A stretch of 64,000 nucleotides of DNA from Phaeocystidibacter sp965659415. GTDB taxonomy: Bacteria > Bacteroidota > Bacteroidia > Flavobacteriales > Schleiferiaceae. A program made the translations under genes and the position numbers. The notes under the pieces are model-generated. The model was not told the origin of the DNA. It did not search any database and was given only the letters and a program-made list of their open reading frames with translations. Where the stretch lies: contig CBFHVA010000002.1 of the NCBI GenBank assembly GCA_965659415.1, positions 62,001-126,000 on the forward strand, read 5' to 3'. Positions within the stretch are counted from its first letter, which is position 1; each line of letters opens with the position of its first letter. Below are positions 25,496-34,735 of the stretch, one piece after another.

Positions 25496-25876
25496 ATGAC
25501 TGAAGATCCAAAAGTGAGATACTCAGATGAGGAGCTCGAAGAGTTTAAAGCGCTTATTTCAGAAAAAATGAAAAAGGCGGAGGACGACCTTCACCTTCTT
25601 CGTGAGCAATTTCAAAATGATCTGACGAACGGAACGGAGGATACATCTCCACAGTTCAAATCATTTGAGGAAGGTTCAGCCACCATGAGCAAAGAAACCG
25701 CTTCTCAGCTGGCTTCACGTCAGGAAAAGTTCATTCGAGATCTAAAAAACGCGCTCATCCGCATCGAGAACAAAACCTATGGCATCTGTCGTGTTACGGG
25801 AAAGCTCATTTCGAAAGAAAGATTAAAGCTCGTACCTCACGCTACCTTGAGTATAGAGGCGAAAAATCGTCAATGA
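25496..25876 (+). CDS. TraR/DksA-family protein with degenerate zinc finger
   Basis: 126 residues from ATG 25496. A long coiled coil (SDEELEEFKALISEKMKKA onward, about residues 10-90) is followed by the DksA C-terminal fold. DksA proteins insert the coiled coil into the RNA polymerase secondary channel and alter initiation with ppGpp. The usual CxxC...CxxC finger reads GICRVTGKL...HATLSIEAK, so one Cys remains and the other three positions are Thr, Ser and Ala. This form is common in Flavobacteriia, so it is not a sign of decay. It lies between ileS and lspA, a conserved order in the group. Confidence 0.87.
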   Translation: MTEDPKVRYSDEELEEFKALISEKMKKAEDDLHLLREQFQNDLTNGTEDTSPQFKSFEEGSATMSKETASQLASRQEKFIRDLKNALIRIENKTYGICRVTGKLISKERLKLVPHATLSIEAKNRQ

Positions 25877-25877
25877 T

Positions 25878-26492
25878 TTGAAAAAATCCCTCCTTCTCGT
25901 AGCCCTCATCCTCATCATTGACCAGGTTGTAAAAATCTGGGTCAAAACTACCATGAGTTACAATCACATCATTAATGTTACGTCGTGGTTTCACATACAC
26001 TTTATCGAAAACCCTGGTATGGCCTTCGGTTTGGAATGGGGTGGAAACACGGGTAAGATTGTTCTCAGTGTATTCCGGTTGATTGCTATCGCGGCCATTT
26101 TCATCTGGCTAAAGCGATCCGCTCAAAACAGGGCCTCTCGTCTCCAGCTCACCTCAATCGCTCTCATTCTTGCCGGAGCGGCTGGAAACATGATTGACTC
26201 GGCCTTTTATGGAATGCTGTTCGATACGGGGTTAACATTCAACCCAGATATTGAAGACTGGGTAGCCTATGGGGGCACTTCACAATGGGGCGCTGGATAC
26301 TCAGGCTTTTTGCAAGGTAATGTGGTCGATATGTTGTCATTCCCATTATTCAGCGGAACCTTCCCCGATTGGATGCCCATTTGGGGAGGTGAGCATTTTC
26401 GTTTTTTCCGCCCAATTTTCAACATTGCCGACAGCGCTATAACCATCGGCGTGACGCTTCTCCTTTTCTTTAACAAGAAGCCAAAGCGCTAA
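25878..26492 (+). CDS. lspA: lipoprotein signal peptidase (signal peptidase II)
   Basis: 204 residues, inner membrane; removes signal peptides from diacylglyceryl-modified prolipoproteins. Four membrane helices and the family motifs are present: ENPGMAFG (about 44-51), GAAGNMIDS with catalytic D107, and FNIADSAIT with catalytic D185. A longer than usual periplasmic loop (about 112-170) lies between the two Asp motifs, as in other Bacteroidetes LspA. The start is TTG at 25878, because no ATG is available in this frame before the first helix. It lies one base after the dksA-like stop. Confidence 0.93.
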   Translation: MKKSLLLVALILIIDQVVKIWVKTTMSYNHIINVTSWFHIHFIENPGMAFGLEWGGNTGKIVLSVFRLIAIAAIFIWLKRSAQNRASRLQLTSIALILAGAAGNMIDSAFYGMLFDTGLTFNPDIEDWVAYGGTSQWGAGYSGFLQGNVVDMLSFPLFSGTFPDWMPIWGGEHFRFFRPIFNIADSAITIGVTLLLFFNKKPKR

Positions 26493-26534
26493 TCGCCGCT
26501 GAACCCTATCTTTGAGTTTCACAAATTCTCCCTT

Positions 26535-28160
26535 ATGCAAAACGTGTATAGGATACTACTCGTCATTCTACCGCTTTCGGTATTTGGACAAACACCCGAA
26601 GAGCTAGAGGCCATCAAAACGGATCTCACTTACCTAGCCTCCGATGAACTCGAAGGTAGAGAGCCAGGCACCGAGGGAGCGAGTCAAGCAAGAGATTATA
26701 TCGTCAAGGCATTTACAGATGCCCATTTCGACGACATCTGGACTCAAGAATTTGATATCCCAGTGACTGTTACCATGACGGATGGGAAAAATTATTGGTT
26801 CAGAGGAGAAGACGAATCACACAACAGCTTAGGTCACACTTTCTTCCCCGTGAAATACTCAGAGAATGGGACCGCGTCAGGGAAACTGATATCCGTAGGC
26901 TACGGCATTACAGCACCTGAAAAAGAGTTGGACAACTACGAAGGAATAGATGCCAACGGGCGGATCGTCCTTGTAGACATTGGCTCACCGGACGGCATTC
27001 ATCCCCACTCTGAGTATTTGAAATACCATGGCCTGGACTACCGAATTCGCAACGCCAAAGAACACGGAGCTGTTGGAGTAATCTTCATCAAGAATGATGA
27101 AACTTCCCAACCGCCGCAGATCCGCTTTAAGTCCACCATTCCTTCCGGACTTCCTGCCGTATACTACATTGGCGATGAACCACTAGCAGAAGACTACAAC
27201 TACGGTTTTTCTGTTGACCTTCAATTGGAGAACGTTTCGGGATACAACGTGATTGGCCATTTAGATAGAGGTTTTGAAACTACTTTGATCATCGGTGCTC
27301 ACTACGACCACCTCGGATACGGCGGTGATAACTCCCTGTATCGCGGAGAGCCAGCGGTACACAATGGTGCCGACGATAATGCCAGTGGAACTACCGCGCT
27401 GCTCCATCTAACAAGGAATTTGTCCGAACTCGCTCCTGCTCACAACCTCCTGTTCATCGCATTCAGTGGTGAAGAGCGTGGGCTTCTGGGCTCAGACTAC
27501 TTCACAAAGCAATCCTATTACGAAGAGCTTACCCCAGTTGCTATGTTGAATATGGACATGGTAGGGCGATTGGATGAAGAGCGTTCTATTTTGATCTCGG
27601 GAACCGGCACGGCCGAGGAATGGGGTGCCATAATCGAAGAGACTGCGACCGATTTCAAAGTTTCAAAGAGCGCAGGTGGAACAGGAGCCTCAGACCACAC
27701 TTCATTCTATCAAACCGGTGTGCCCGTGCTACACTTCTTTACGGGAACGCACGATGATTACCACAAGCCAACAGACGATGCCGATAAGATCAACTATGAA
27801 GGCCTCTATGACGTAGCCGAACTTTTGAAAGAGATAGCCAATGATATTCCTGCCTCGCTGAACTTTCAAGAGACAACCAGCGATCAAAGTAAGAGTGTGC
27901 CTCGATTCAACGTTACCTTGGGCATTATTCCAGACTATGTGTTTGGAGGTCCGGGTGTTAAGGTCGATGGCGTAACCGACGGCAAACCGGCATCAAATGC
28001 GGGAATTGAAGCAGGAGATATTATCATGGTGCTGGGCGAGTACCCGGCCACCGATATTTACGCCTACATGAGAGCCTTGGGAGCTTTCAAACCAGGCGAC
28101 ACCATCCAAGTAACTCTGAAGCGAGGCGACGAAGAACTTGAGCTCGAACTTACATTTTAA
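26535..28160 (+). CDS. secreted M28-family zinc aminopeptidase with PA and PDZ domains
   Basis: 541 residues with signal peptide (1-17). Order: M28 start, inserted PA domain (about 120-230), zinc catalytic half (GAHYDHLGYGG, NGADDNASGTT, SGEERGLLGS with the catalytic Glu, NMDMVGRL, and the last His in GTHDDYHKPTDD), and a C-terminal PDZ domain (about 450-541, GGPGVKVDGVTDGKPASNAG). It should trim N-terminal residues from peptides outside the cytoplasm. TATCTTTG at 26507-26514 is a good -7 element. gpsA follows after one base. Confidence 0.92.
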   Translation: MQNVYRILLVILPLSVFGQTPEELEAIKTDLTYLASDELEGREPGTEGASQARDYIVKAFTDAHFDDIWTQEFDIPVTVTMTDGKNYWFRGEDESHNSLGHTFFPVKYSENGTASGKLISVGYGITAPEKELDNYEGIDANGRIVLVDIGSPDGIHPHSEYLKYHGLDYRIRNAKEHGAVGVIFIKNDETSQPPQIRFKSTIPSGLPAVYYIGDEPLAEDYNYGFSVDLQLENVSGYNVIGHLDRGFETTLIIGAHYDHLGYGGDNSLYRGEPAVHNGADDNASGTTALLHLTRNLSELAPAHNLLFIAFSGEERGLLGSDYFTKQSYYEELTPVAMLNMDMVGRLDEERSILISGTGTAEEWGAIIEETATDFKVSKSAGGTGASDHTSFYQTGVPVLHFFTGTHDDYHKPTDDADKINYEGLYDVAELLKEIANDIPASLNFQETTSDQSKSVPRFNVTLGIIPDYVFGGPGVKVDGVTDGKPASNAGIEAGDIIMVLGEYPATDIYAYMRALGAFKPGDTIQVTLKRGDEELELELTF

Positions 28161-28161
28161 G

Positions 28162-29172
28162 ATGAAGGGAAACGAAGAACAATCCGGTCCATCTGTTGCC
28201 GTAATCGGCGGCGGTAGTTGGGCAACAGCCCTAGTAAAGATTCTCAGTGAAACGAATGATTACGTGGGTTGGTGGATGCGCGATGAAGAAAGCGTGATGC
28301 ATATTAAGCGCTACCATCACAATCCTAAATACCTACAAGGAGTCGAACTCATTACAGAGCGAATCGATGTGTCTACCGATATCAATCACATTGTATCACA
28401 AAACGACTACCTCATCTTCGCTATTCCAAGTGCATTTTTGAAATCATCACTGGAATCTCTGAATATTTCACTTGACAACAAAGTTATCTTCTCGGCCATC
28501 AAGGGTATCGTTCCCGATGAAAATGTGATTGTGGGTGAGTACTTCCATCAGAATTACGACGTGCCAATTGAGCAAATTGGCGTCATCATGGGACCTTGCC
28601 ATGCTGAGGAGGTTGCCCTCGAGCGACTGAGCTATCTCACCATTGCCAGTCAAACAAATGAGTATGCAGAGCAGCTAGCCAATGCACTCCGCTGCGACTT
28701 TATCAAGACTTCCACTTCCGATGATATCTATGGTACCGAATACGCCGCAGTGCTCAAGAATATCTACAGTTTAGCCGCGGGTATTTGTCATGGTTTGGGT
28801 TATGGCGACAATTTTCAAGCTGTGCTTGTGAGTAATGCCACCCGTGAAATGAAAAAGTTCATCAAAGCCGTTCATCCCATCAAGCGGGATATCACGGGCT
28901 CAGCCTATCTAGGGGACTTGCTTGTGACCGCATATTCACAATTTAGTCGCAATCGAATGTTTGGAACCATGATTGGAAAAGGCTACACGGTTCGCTCAGC
29001 TATGCTCGAAATGAACATGGTAGCTGAAGGGTATTATGCCGCAAATTTGATTAAAAGTGTGAAGCGCGATTATGAGGTGAAGATGCCCATATCCAATGCG
29101 GTGTATAAGATTCTCTACGAAGGGAAGAACCCTAGAAAAGTAATGGCGGCCCTATCGGAAAAGCTCTCTTAA
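28162..29172 (+). CDS. gpsA: NAD(P)H-dependent glycerol-3-phosphate dehydrogenase
   Basis: 336 residues from ATG 28162, directly after the peptidase stop. It makes sn-glycerol 3-phosphate from dihydroxyacetone phosphate for phospholipid synthesis. The nucleotide-binding loop is VIGGGSWATAL (about 14-24); further family features are FAIPSAFLKSSL, IGVIMGPCHAEEV and the catalytic-Lys segment AVLKNIYSLAAGICHGLGYGDN. A start at 28138 would overlap the peptidase gene and add residues lacking in the family. The next gene starts within its stop codon (TAATG). Confidence 0.93.
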   Translation: MKGNEEQSGPSVAVIGGGSWATALVKILSETNDYVGWWMRDEESVMHIKRYHHNPKYLQGVELITERIDVSTDINHIVSQNDYLIFAIPSAFLKSSLESLNISLDNKVIFSAIKGIVPDENVIVGEYFHQNYDVPIEQIGVIMGPCHAEEVALERLSYLTIASQTNEYAEQLANALRCDFIKTSTSDDIYGTEYAAVLKNIYSLAAGICHGLGYGDNFQAVLVSNATREMKKFIKAVHPIKRDITGSAYLGDLLVTAYSQFSRNRMFGTMIGKGYTVRSAMLEMNMVAEGYYAANLIKSVKRDYEVKMPISNAVYKILYEGKNPRKVMAALSEKLS

Positions 29173-29729
29173 TGAGTTTGCCAACTCTCAGAACCGAAAG
29201 GTTGAACTTAAGACCTCCTGATTTAAATTCTGATACGGATTGGTTTTTCAACTTGCGTTCCAACCCTGAGTTCATGAAGTACATGGGTAAGCCATTAATG
29301 ACTACCCGACAACAGGCCATTGATCACTTGACGAACATTCTCGACCGCGCCGAATCAGATACCGGTGTTCAGTGGATTATCACACTTAAAGAAACGGGGC
29401 AAACCATTGGATATGCTGGCTTATGGCGGGTAGATCGAGCCAATCAAACTGGAGAGCTAGGTTACGGCCTCGACTTGCAATTTTCAGGAAACGGCTACAT
29501 GGCCGAAGCACTTAAAGAGTGCGTAAAGTACGGTTTCCAGAAGCTCAATTTGAATCGAATTGAAGCATGGATGGACACAAAGAACACACCTAGCGCGCGT
29601 CAACTCGAAAGACTCGGTGCTCAACTCGAAGGAACGCTAAGGAGATCGGCCGTTCACAACGGCGAATTGTCCGACTTGTGGGTTTATGGTCTTTTGCGAG
29701 CCGAATGGGACGCACTGAGGTCCCTTTAA
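29172..29729 (+). CDS. GNAT N-acetyltransferase, RimJ/RimL type
   Basis: 185 residues. The features are LRTERLNLRPPDLNSDTDW at the N-terminus, the acetyl-CoA loop LGYGLDLQFSGNGYMAEAL, and MDTKNTPSARQLERLGAQLE followed by EGTLRRS, the usual RimJ/RimL ending. It probably acetylates a protein N-terminus or a small amine; the target is unknown. The start codon shares its A with the gpsA stop, so translation is coupled. It is only loosely similar to the GNATs at 17957 and 52990. Confidence 0.87.
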   Translation: MSLPTLRTERLNLRPPDLNSDTDWFFNLRSNPEFMKYMGKPLMTTRQQAIDHLTNILDRAESDTGVQWIITLKETGQTIGYAGLWRVDRANQTGELGYGLDLQFSGNGYMAEALKECVKYGFQKLNLNRIEAWMDTKNTPSARQLERLGAQLEGTLRRSAVHNGELSDLWVYGLLRAEWDALRSL

Positions 29730-29825
29730 TTTAGGCTAATCCAGCCCGTCCAACTCACTTCATCATTCCCTTAAAGCCAAAGCGCTTTTTCCTACCTTTG
29801 TGCCAACAAAAAAGCAAAGGAAAGC

Positions 29826-30032
29826 ATGAACGAATCGTTCCTTTTCATTCAAAGATTTGGAGTTTGGGGATTTGTCCTCATTCTCGTTGTAGTTCTTATC
29901 CTCTTCGGCGGAAGAAAAATTCCTGAATTGATGCGCGGCTTAGGCGGCGGTATAAAGGAGTTCAAAGACGCCGTTAAGGAAGAAGACAAGGCCGAAGGCA
30001 AAGCGACGGAAGAGTCGGACAAAAAAGCCTAA
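29826..30032 (+). CDS. tatA: twin-arginine translocase subunit TatA/TatE
   Basis: 68 residues: a short periplasmic start, one membrane helix (about 14-29), then the hinge FGGRKIPELMRGLGGGIKEFK, an amphipathic helix typical of TatA, and a charged tail. It forms the variable-size pore that lets folded proteins cross the inner membrane with TatC, which is not in this window. TACCTTTG at 29793-29800 is a good -7 element. gatA follows 17 bases downstream and is probably co-transcribed. Confidence 0.93.
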   Translation: MNESFLFIQRFGVWGFVLILVVVLILFGGRKIPELMRGLGGGIKEFKDAVKEEDKAEGKATEESDKKA

Positions 30033-30049
30033 TTCGGATCCAAGCACCT

Positions 30050-31471
30050 ATGAAGCATTCAAACTTGGCACAAATGCAAGCCGACCTCAAGGCTGGTAAA
30101 ACGACCATGATGGAAGTGGTCAATGCATTCCTTGAGCGCATAGAAGCGAAGAGTGACCTGAACATCTTTCTTGAAGTATTCTCAAAGGACGCTCGCGAGA
30201 GAGCCACCGTTATTGATCAGAAAATGAAACACGGTACAGCTGGGAAACTCGCTGGTCTCGTGATTTCCATCAAAGACAATATGTGCTTCAATGGCCACGC
30301 AGTTTCCGCGGCCTCTAAAATTCTTGAAAATTTCGAATCGCTCTTCACCGCCACGGCCGTTCAGCGCTTGCTTGATGAAGATGCCATCATTATTGGTCGC
30401 ACAAACTGCGATGAATTTGCTATGGGATCTTCAAACGAGAACTCAGCTTTCGGACCGGTGAAAAATCCTCTTCGTGAAACCCTATCACCTGGCGGTTCCA
30501 GTGGTGGTGCTGCAGCTTCAGTGGCCGCTAATCTCTGTCACGTCGCTCTGGGTTCTGATACAGGTGGATCCATTCGTCAGCCCGCCAGTTTTACTGGGGT
30601 AATTGGAATGAAGCCAACCTACGGAAGAGTTTCACGCTATGGACTTATAGCATACGCCTCCTCTTTTGATCAAATTGGCCCTTTTGGTCATCATATTAAC
30701 GAAGTGGCGGCTGTACTCGAAGTGATGTCCGGCAAAGATCCCATGGACAGCACCTCGAGCAGTAAAGCCGTAGAAGATTTGAGTGATCTTTCCACTCCTA
30801 CTAAACCTCTTCGAATTGCTTATTTCAAGGACGTTCTTGAACGCGAAGGTTTGGATCCAGAAATTAAGGCCGATATTGAAAAGCGCCTTGAAGACTTGAA
30901 AGCAGCAGGACACGAAATCAACGCGGTAGAGTTCCCGTACTTAGACGCCTTGGTTCCAATCTACTACATACTTACCACTGCAGAAGCTTCATCCAATTTA
31001 GCCCGATATGACGGTGTTCACATGGGTTACAGAAGTGAAAATGCCACGGATTTAGAGAGTACCTACAAGCTTTCTCGTACGGAAGGCTTTGGAGAAGAAG
31101 TGAAACGCAGGATTATGCTTGGAACCTTCGTTCTTTCAAGCGGATATTATGATGCGTATTACGGCAAGGCTCAGAAAGCGCGTCGCCTCATTCAACAAAA
31201 AACCGATGAGGTCTTGGAAAAGAACGATGTCATTTTGTTGCCTACCTCACCGCACACAGCCTTTCCAATTGGTCAGGAATTGACCGACCCAACGGTGATG
31301 TACCTGGAAGACATCTTTACGGTACAAGCGAACATTGCTGGAAACCCGGCCATTTCTCTTCCCCTTGGGAAGCACTCTAATGGAATGCCTTTCGGAATTC
31401 AGCTCATCACAGATCGATTCAAAGAGAAAGAATTATTGAGCATTTCGAATATGCTCCTTTCGAATTCCTGA
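30050..31471 (+). CDS. gatA: Glu-tRNA(Gln)/Asp-tRNA(Asn) amidotransferase subunit A
   Basis: 473 residues. It is the amidase subunit that releases ammonia from glutamine to turn mischarged Glu-tRNA(Gln) into Gln-tRNA(Gln). The Ser-cisSer-Lys triad is clear: K75 (SIKDNM), S150 (GGSSGG) and S174 (DTGGSIRQPAS), with the same spacing as in characterised GatA. gatB and gatC are not in the window. Family length and full conservation indicate an intact gene. Confidence 0.94.
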   Translation: MKHSNLAQMQADLKAGKTTMMEVVNAFLERIEAKSDLNIFLEVFSKDARERATVIDQKMKHGTAGKLAGLVISIKDNMCFNGHAVSAASKILENFESLFTATAVQRLLDEDAIIIGRTNCDEFAMGSSNENSAFGPVKNPLRETLSPGGSSGGAAASVAANLCHVALGSDTGGSIRQPASFTGVIGMKPTYGRVSRYGLIAYASSFDQIGPFGHHINEVAAVLEVMSGKDPMDSTSSSKAVEDLSDLSTPTKPLRIAYFKDVLEREGLDPEIKADIEKRLEDLKAAGHEINAVEFPYLDALVPIYYILTTAEASSNLARYDGVHMGYRSENATDLESTYKLSRTEGFGEEVKRRIMLGTFVLSSGYYDAYYGKAQKARRLIQQKTDEVLEKNDVILLPTSPHTAFPIGQELTDPTVMYLEDIFTVQANIAGNPAISLPLGKHSNGMPFGIQLITDRFKEKELLSISNMLLSNS

Positions 31472-31505
31472 TTGGTAAGAACTTTCTTTTGAAAGTAACC
31501 TTCCG

Positions 31506-31533
31506 TTGACGAGGTAAGAACACGGTATTTTTG
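31506..31533 (+). promoter_or_regulatory. probable promoter for the lytic transglycosylase operon
   Basis: TTG at 31506-31508 and TATTTTTG at 31526-31533, 17 bases apart, fit the Bacteroidota -33/-7 pattern. They lie 43 bases before the ATG at 31577. Confidence 0.5.
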
Positions 31534-31576
31534 TACGTTAACATCATAGAGAGAAGACTTTTAGCGCCTCGAGACC

Positions 31577-33049
31577 ATGATGAGAATTGCTTTATTTACG
31601 TTGATTTATTCCTTTCTATCGGGTGGCTTGATGGCTAGTCCAATCGATACCACCGAGGTGGAGCCAGATTCTACCCAAATCGAAGATTGGTCTTTTGAGG
31701 ATGACCCTTTCGCGGCTCGGATCGATAGCCTGATGATGCTTACCTTGTTTGTACAAGAAGTTACACAACCTGTAGATTCCCTGCTTGGCGACAGCATTCC
31801 AGTATTCGCTGATAGCATCATCGAAGCGAGAATGGCCTATTTGAATAGCCAAACGCCTTTTGACCTCGTTTACAATGATCAAGTGAAACGGTACATCAAT
31901 CTGTATGCGAACCGGCGACGCAATCAGGTGGAGCGCATACTCGGACTAGCAGAATACTACTTCCCGATGTTTGAGGCTTCCCTAGACAAATACGACATGC
32001 CGCTCGAATTGAAGTACTTGGCCATTGTGGAATCCGCATTGAATCCAAATGCTCGAAGTCGAGTGGGCGCAACCGGACTCTGGCAATTCATGTACGCTAC
32101 GGGCCGTATGCAAGGATTGCACATCAACAGCTATGTTGACGATAGACGCGATCCCATCAAATCCACCGAAGCTGCCTGCGACTATCTCATGAAATTACAT
32201 GGGATTTTCGATGATTGGAACTTGGCCTTGGCCGCCTATAACAGCGGACCTGGCAATGTCAATCGTGCCATACGCCGCAGCGGAGGTCAAACCGATTACT
32301 GGGCCATCAGACCGTGGCTTCCTCGCGAAACAGCTGGATATGTCCCCGCGTTTATTGCCGTGAATTATGTGATGAACTACGCACCTCAACACGGTCTTTA
32401 TCCCGTTCCTTCGATTTTATCTCATTATGAAACGGATACCATCAAAGTGAAGCAAATGCTCCATTTTGATCAAATCGTGAGTATGACTGGAGTAGATAAA
32501 ACAACCTTATCCATACTCAACCCGAGCTACAAGCATGAGATTATTCCTTCCGTTGAAGGGCGCGACTACTCCTTGGTTTTACCGCGCACTCAGATGGGTG
32601 TTTTCATCACCAATGAAGATAGTATCTACGCTTTAGCTTCTGCCGAATTTGAGGCGAACAAGGTAGAGCAACCTAGCGCTGAAGATATGAATGAGCGCAC
32701 CATTCATAGAGTGCGAAGCGGAGAGTCACTTGGCGTAATTGGCGAGAAGTATGGCGTTTCAGTTCGGCAAATTCAGAACTGGAATGGATTGCGCGGTACC
32801 ACAATCCGGGTGGGACAGCGCTTGATTATTTATCCTCGTCGTATGCCAAGCTCGACACCTTCTTCAACCGCCTCTACCCCTACGCGTTCGGATGGGGGAG
32901 TAAACTATACCGTTCGCAGCGGAGACACACTGTACGACATTGCAAAAAAATATCCGGGAGTTTCTGCGGATAACATCATGGAATGGAACAATATTCGCAG
33001 TGCTTCTAGCATTCTACCAGGTCAAACGCTAGTGATACATCCGCAATGA
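31577..33049 (+). CDS. secreted lytic transglycosylase with LysM repeats (MltD-like)
   Basis: 490 residues. A signal peptide (about 1-21) and an acidic linker precede an SLT domain whose catalytic Glu is E152 in AIVESALNPNARS, followed by GATGLWQFM and ALAAYNSGPGNVNRAI. After a spacer there are two LysM domains (about 375-420 and 445-490; HRVRSGESLGVIGEKYGVS and YTVRSGDTLYDIAKKYPGVS) that bind peptidoglycan. It cuts glycan strands to anhydro-muropeptides during wall growth. The final ATGA overlaps the DUF4837 lipoprotein start. Confidence 0.92.
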   Translation: MMRIALFTLIYSFLSGGLMASPIDTTEVEPDSTQIEDWSFEDDPFAARIDSLMMLTLFVQEVTQPVDSLLGDSIPVFADSIIEARMAYLNSQTPFDLVYNDQVKRYINLYANRRRNQVERILGLAEYYFPMFEASLDKYDMPLELKYLAIVESALNPNARSRVGATGLWQFMYATGRMQGLHINSYVDDRRDPIKSTEAACDYLMKLHGIFDDWNLALAAYNSGPGNVNRAIRRSGGQTDYWAIRPWLPRETAGYVPAFIAVNYVMNYAPQHGLYPVPSILSHYETDTIKVKQMLHFDQIVSMTGVDKTTLSILNPSYKHEIIPSVEGRDYSLVLPRTQMGVFITNEDSIYALASAEFEANKVEQPSAEDMNERTIHRVRSGESLGVIGEKYGVSVRQIQNWNGLRGTTIRVGQRLIIYPRRMPSSTPSSTASTPTRSDGGVNYTVRSGDTLYDIAKKYPGVSADNIMEWNNIRSASSILPGQTLVIHPQ

Positions 33050-34029
33050 AAAAGATATTCCTTTACTCCTTTTCCCTTTCCATATTACTCTTGGGCTCAT
33101 GTACCGAGGCCGGTTCTGGAAAGCGAATTATGAAAGACAGCAAGGGCACGCACAACGAAATGATGCTGGTTATGCCCGATGATTTGTGGGAAGGAGAGTT
33201 TGGTAACCTCGTTCACGATCGATTAACTGAACCTATCCCCGGACTTCCACAAGACGAACCGATGTTCGACATTCACCAAGTAAATTACAACGCGTTTGGT
33301 GATCTATTTGAAACCTATAAGAGCATTGTGCTTTTCGAAGTAAAGGAAGGCGCCGAACCATCATTTAGAATGGTATATGACGAATGGGCCGCTCCACAAA
33401 TTGTTGCGAAGTTTACCGCCACTAGTAAGCTGGAATTAGCGAGACTTTTTAACGAACGTGAAAACGAGCTTACTGATAAATTCCACGAGCACGATATGGC
33501 TGTGTTGCGAAGAAGAGTGAAGCGCACCGCCAAGCAAAATCTGCCAACTGCCTTAAGAGAATTGGGCATCAAGAATATGATTTTGCCTGACTCATACCAG
33601 CTCACCCAAAACCATGAGGGTCTGAAAATTTTCTATTCAGAGAACATCCGGACCAATCAAGCGCTCTTCTTTCACATTCGTCCTATGGACGATGAATCCA
33701 TTCCAGGCGCAGAAATGGTTGCCATCCGAGATTCCATCTTGAAAAACAACTTCGAAGGGCCTACTGAGGACTCTTATCCGGGAACGGAGCTGCGCTTGCC
33801 CCCGACGTTGAATACCACATCCATCGATCGCAATTTAGCCGTTGAGCTTCGTGGCCTTTGGCGGACCTACGGTGATTTCATGGGCGGCCCTTTCCTGGCC
33901 TACGAAATCTATGATGAAGAAAACGGCGTAATTCTTACCGTTGATGGCTTCTTTTATGGCCCCGATAGCAATAAGTCCAAGTTGCTTATGGAACTAGAAG
34001 TCGTGCTGCGCTCTATTGAGCTCAACTGA
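33046..34029 (+). CDS. DUF4837-family lipoprotein
   Basis: 327 residues. The lipoprotein signal peptide ends LLLGSC with lipid-modified Cys19. The mature part begins with NEMMLVMPDDLWEGEFGNLV and includes a repeated ferredoxin-like arrangement as in DUF4837, a Bacteroidota-only family of unknown function. It overlaps the transglycosylase gene by 4 bases, so a role in envelope upkeep is likely but unproven. Its 3' end overlaps the end of recO on the other strand by 8 bases. Confidence 0.87.
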   Translation: MKKIFLYSFSLSILLLGSCTEAGSGKRIMKDSKGTHNEMMLVMPDDLWEGEFGNLVHDRLTEPIPGLPQDEPMFDIHQVNYNAFGDLFETYKSIVLFEVKEGAEPSFRMVYDEWAAPQIVAKFTATSKLELARLFNERENELTDKFHEHDMAVLRRRVKRTAKQNLPTALRELGIKNMILPDSYQLTQNHEGLKIFYSENIRTNQALFFHIRPMDDESIPGAEMVAIRDSILKNNFEGPTEDSYPGTELRLPPTLNTTSIDRNLAVELRGLWRTYGDFMGGPFLAYEIYDEENGVILTVDGFFYGPDSNKSKLLMELEVVLRSIELN

Positions 34030-34735
34030 GAATCGTTCGCAAAATGTCGACCGACTTCAATGTGCCGAAAGGTTCATGATGAAGTCGAATATAGCTCAAG
34101 AGTTCATCCAACAACCGCTCACGCATCGAGCGATCAACCGGCTGATGATGAATCAACTGGTGTAAAGCCCGGCTTTCATTGGCGGTCATCCAGTACGCGT
34201 GCTCCGGGGCATCGTCAACGAAATGAGCATTGAGCATATCGAAAACTCGCCCTTCTCGGTATTCATCAACATTGGGAAAACAACCTATTTGACGAGCTAC
34301 TATCAACAATAATTCATGGGGTGCCGTCCCGAGGCGACTGTGTTCAGCATCAAGTCTTTGAAGCCAGGCCAATACCTCATCAAACAACAGTGATTCTTTG
34401 TGCTCTTCGGAAGAAGATTTCGCTAAGACCTCGGCCGCAAAAGTGCAAAGGGTCATTCGAACTGGATCAGTGTGTATGCGAATCCAATGAATGGCCGGGT
34501 GTACTTCCACAATCGTTTTCAAGTTACCTTTCGATCGAGAATTCTCGATGATATCAAGCACCGTCATAGGCATGGTAAGCGCTGGCCTCATGTGGCCTGA
34601 ACCTTTAGATCGAAGGCTGTGCACCATGTAGGTGACCAGTCCCTTTTCGCCGGTAAAGGTTTTGAGTACTCGGCCGTTGTCGCCGTATTTCACGGTGCCT
34701 AAAACGATGGCTTGGAGTCGGTTCTCGTTAGACAT
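34022..34735 (-). CDS. recO: DNA repair protein RecO
   Basis: 237 residues from ATG 34735 (a TTG one codon earlier also reads in frame). The N-terminal OB-fold has AIVLGTVKYGDNGRVLKTFT and GLVTYMV, followed by a helical C-terminal part. RecO loads RecA onto SSB-coated single-stranded DNA with RecR and anneals strands. The start overlaps the stop of the upstream porZ-like gene as ATGA. Cysteines of the zinc knuckle seen in some RecO proteins are not evident. Confidence 0.9.
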   Translation of the reverse strand: MSNENRLQAIVLGTVKYGDNGRVLKTFTGEKGLVTYMVHSLRSKGSGHMRPALTMPMTVLDIIENSRSKGNLKTIVEVHPAIHWIRIHTDPVRMTLCTFAAEVLAKSSSEEHKESLLFDEVLAWLQRLDAEHSRLGTAPHELLLIVARQIGCFPNVDEYREGRVFDMLNAHFVDDAPEHAYWMTANESRALHQLIHHQPVDRSMRERLLDELLSYIRLHHEPFGTLKSVDILRTILS

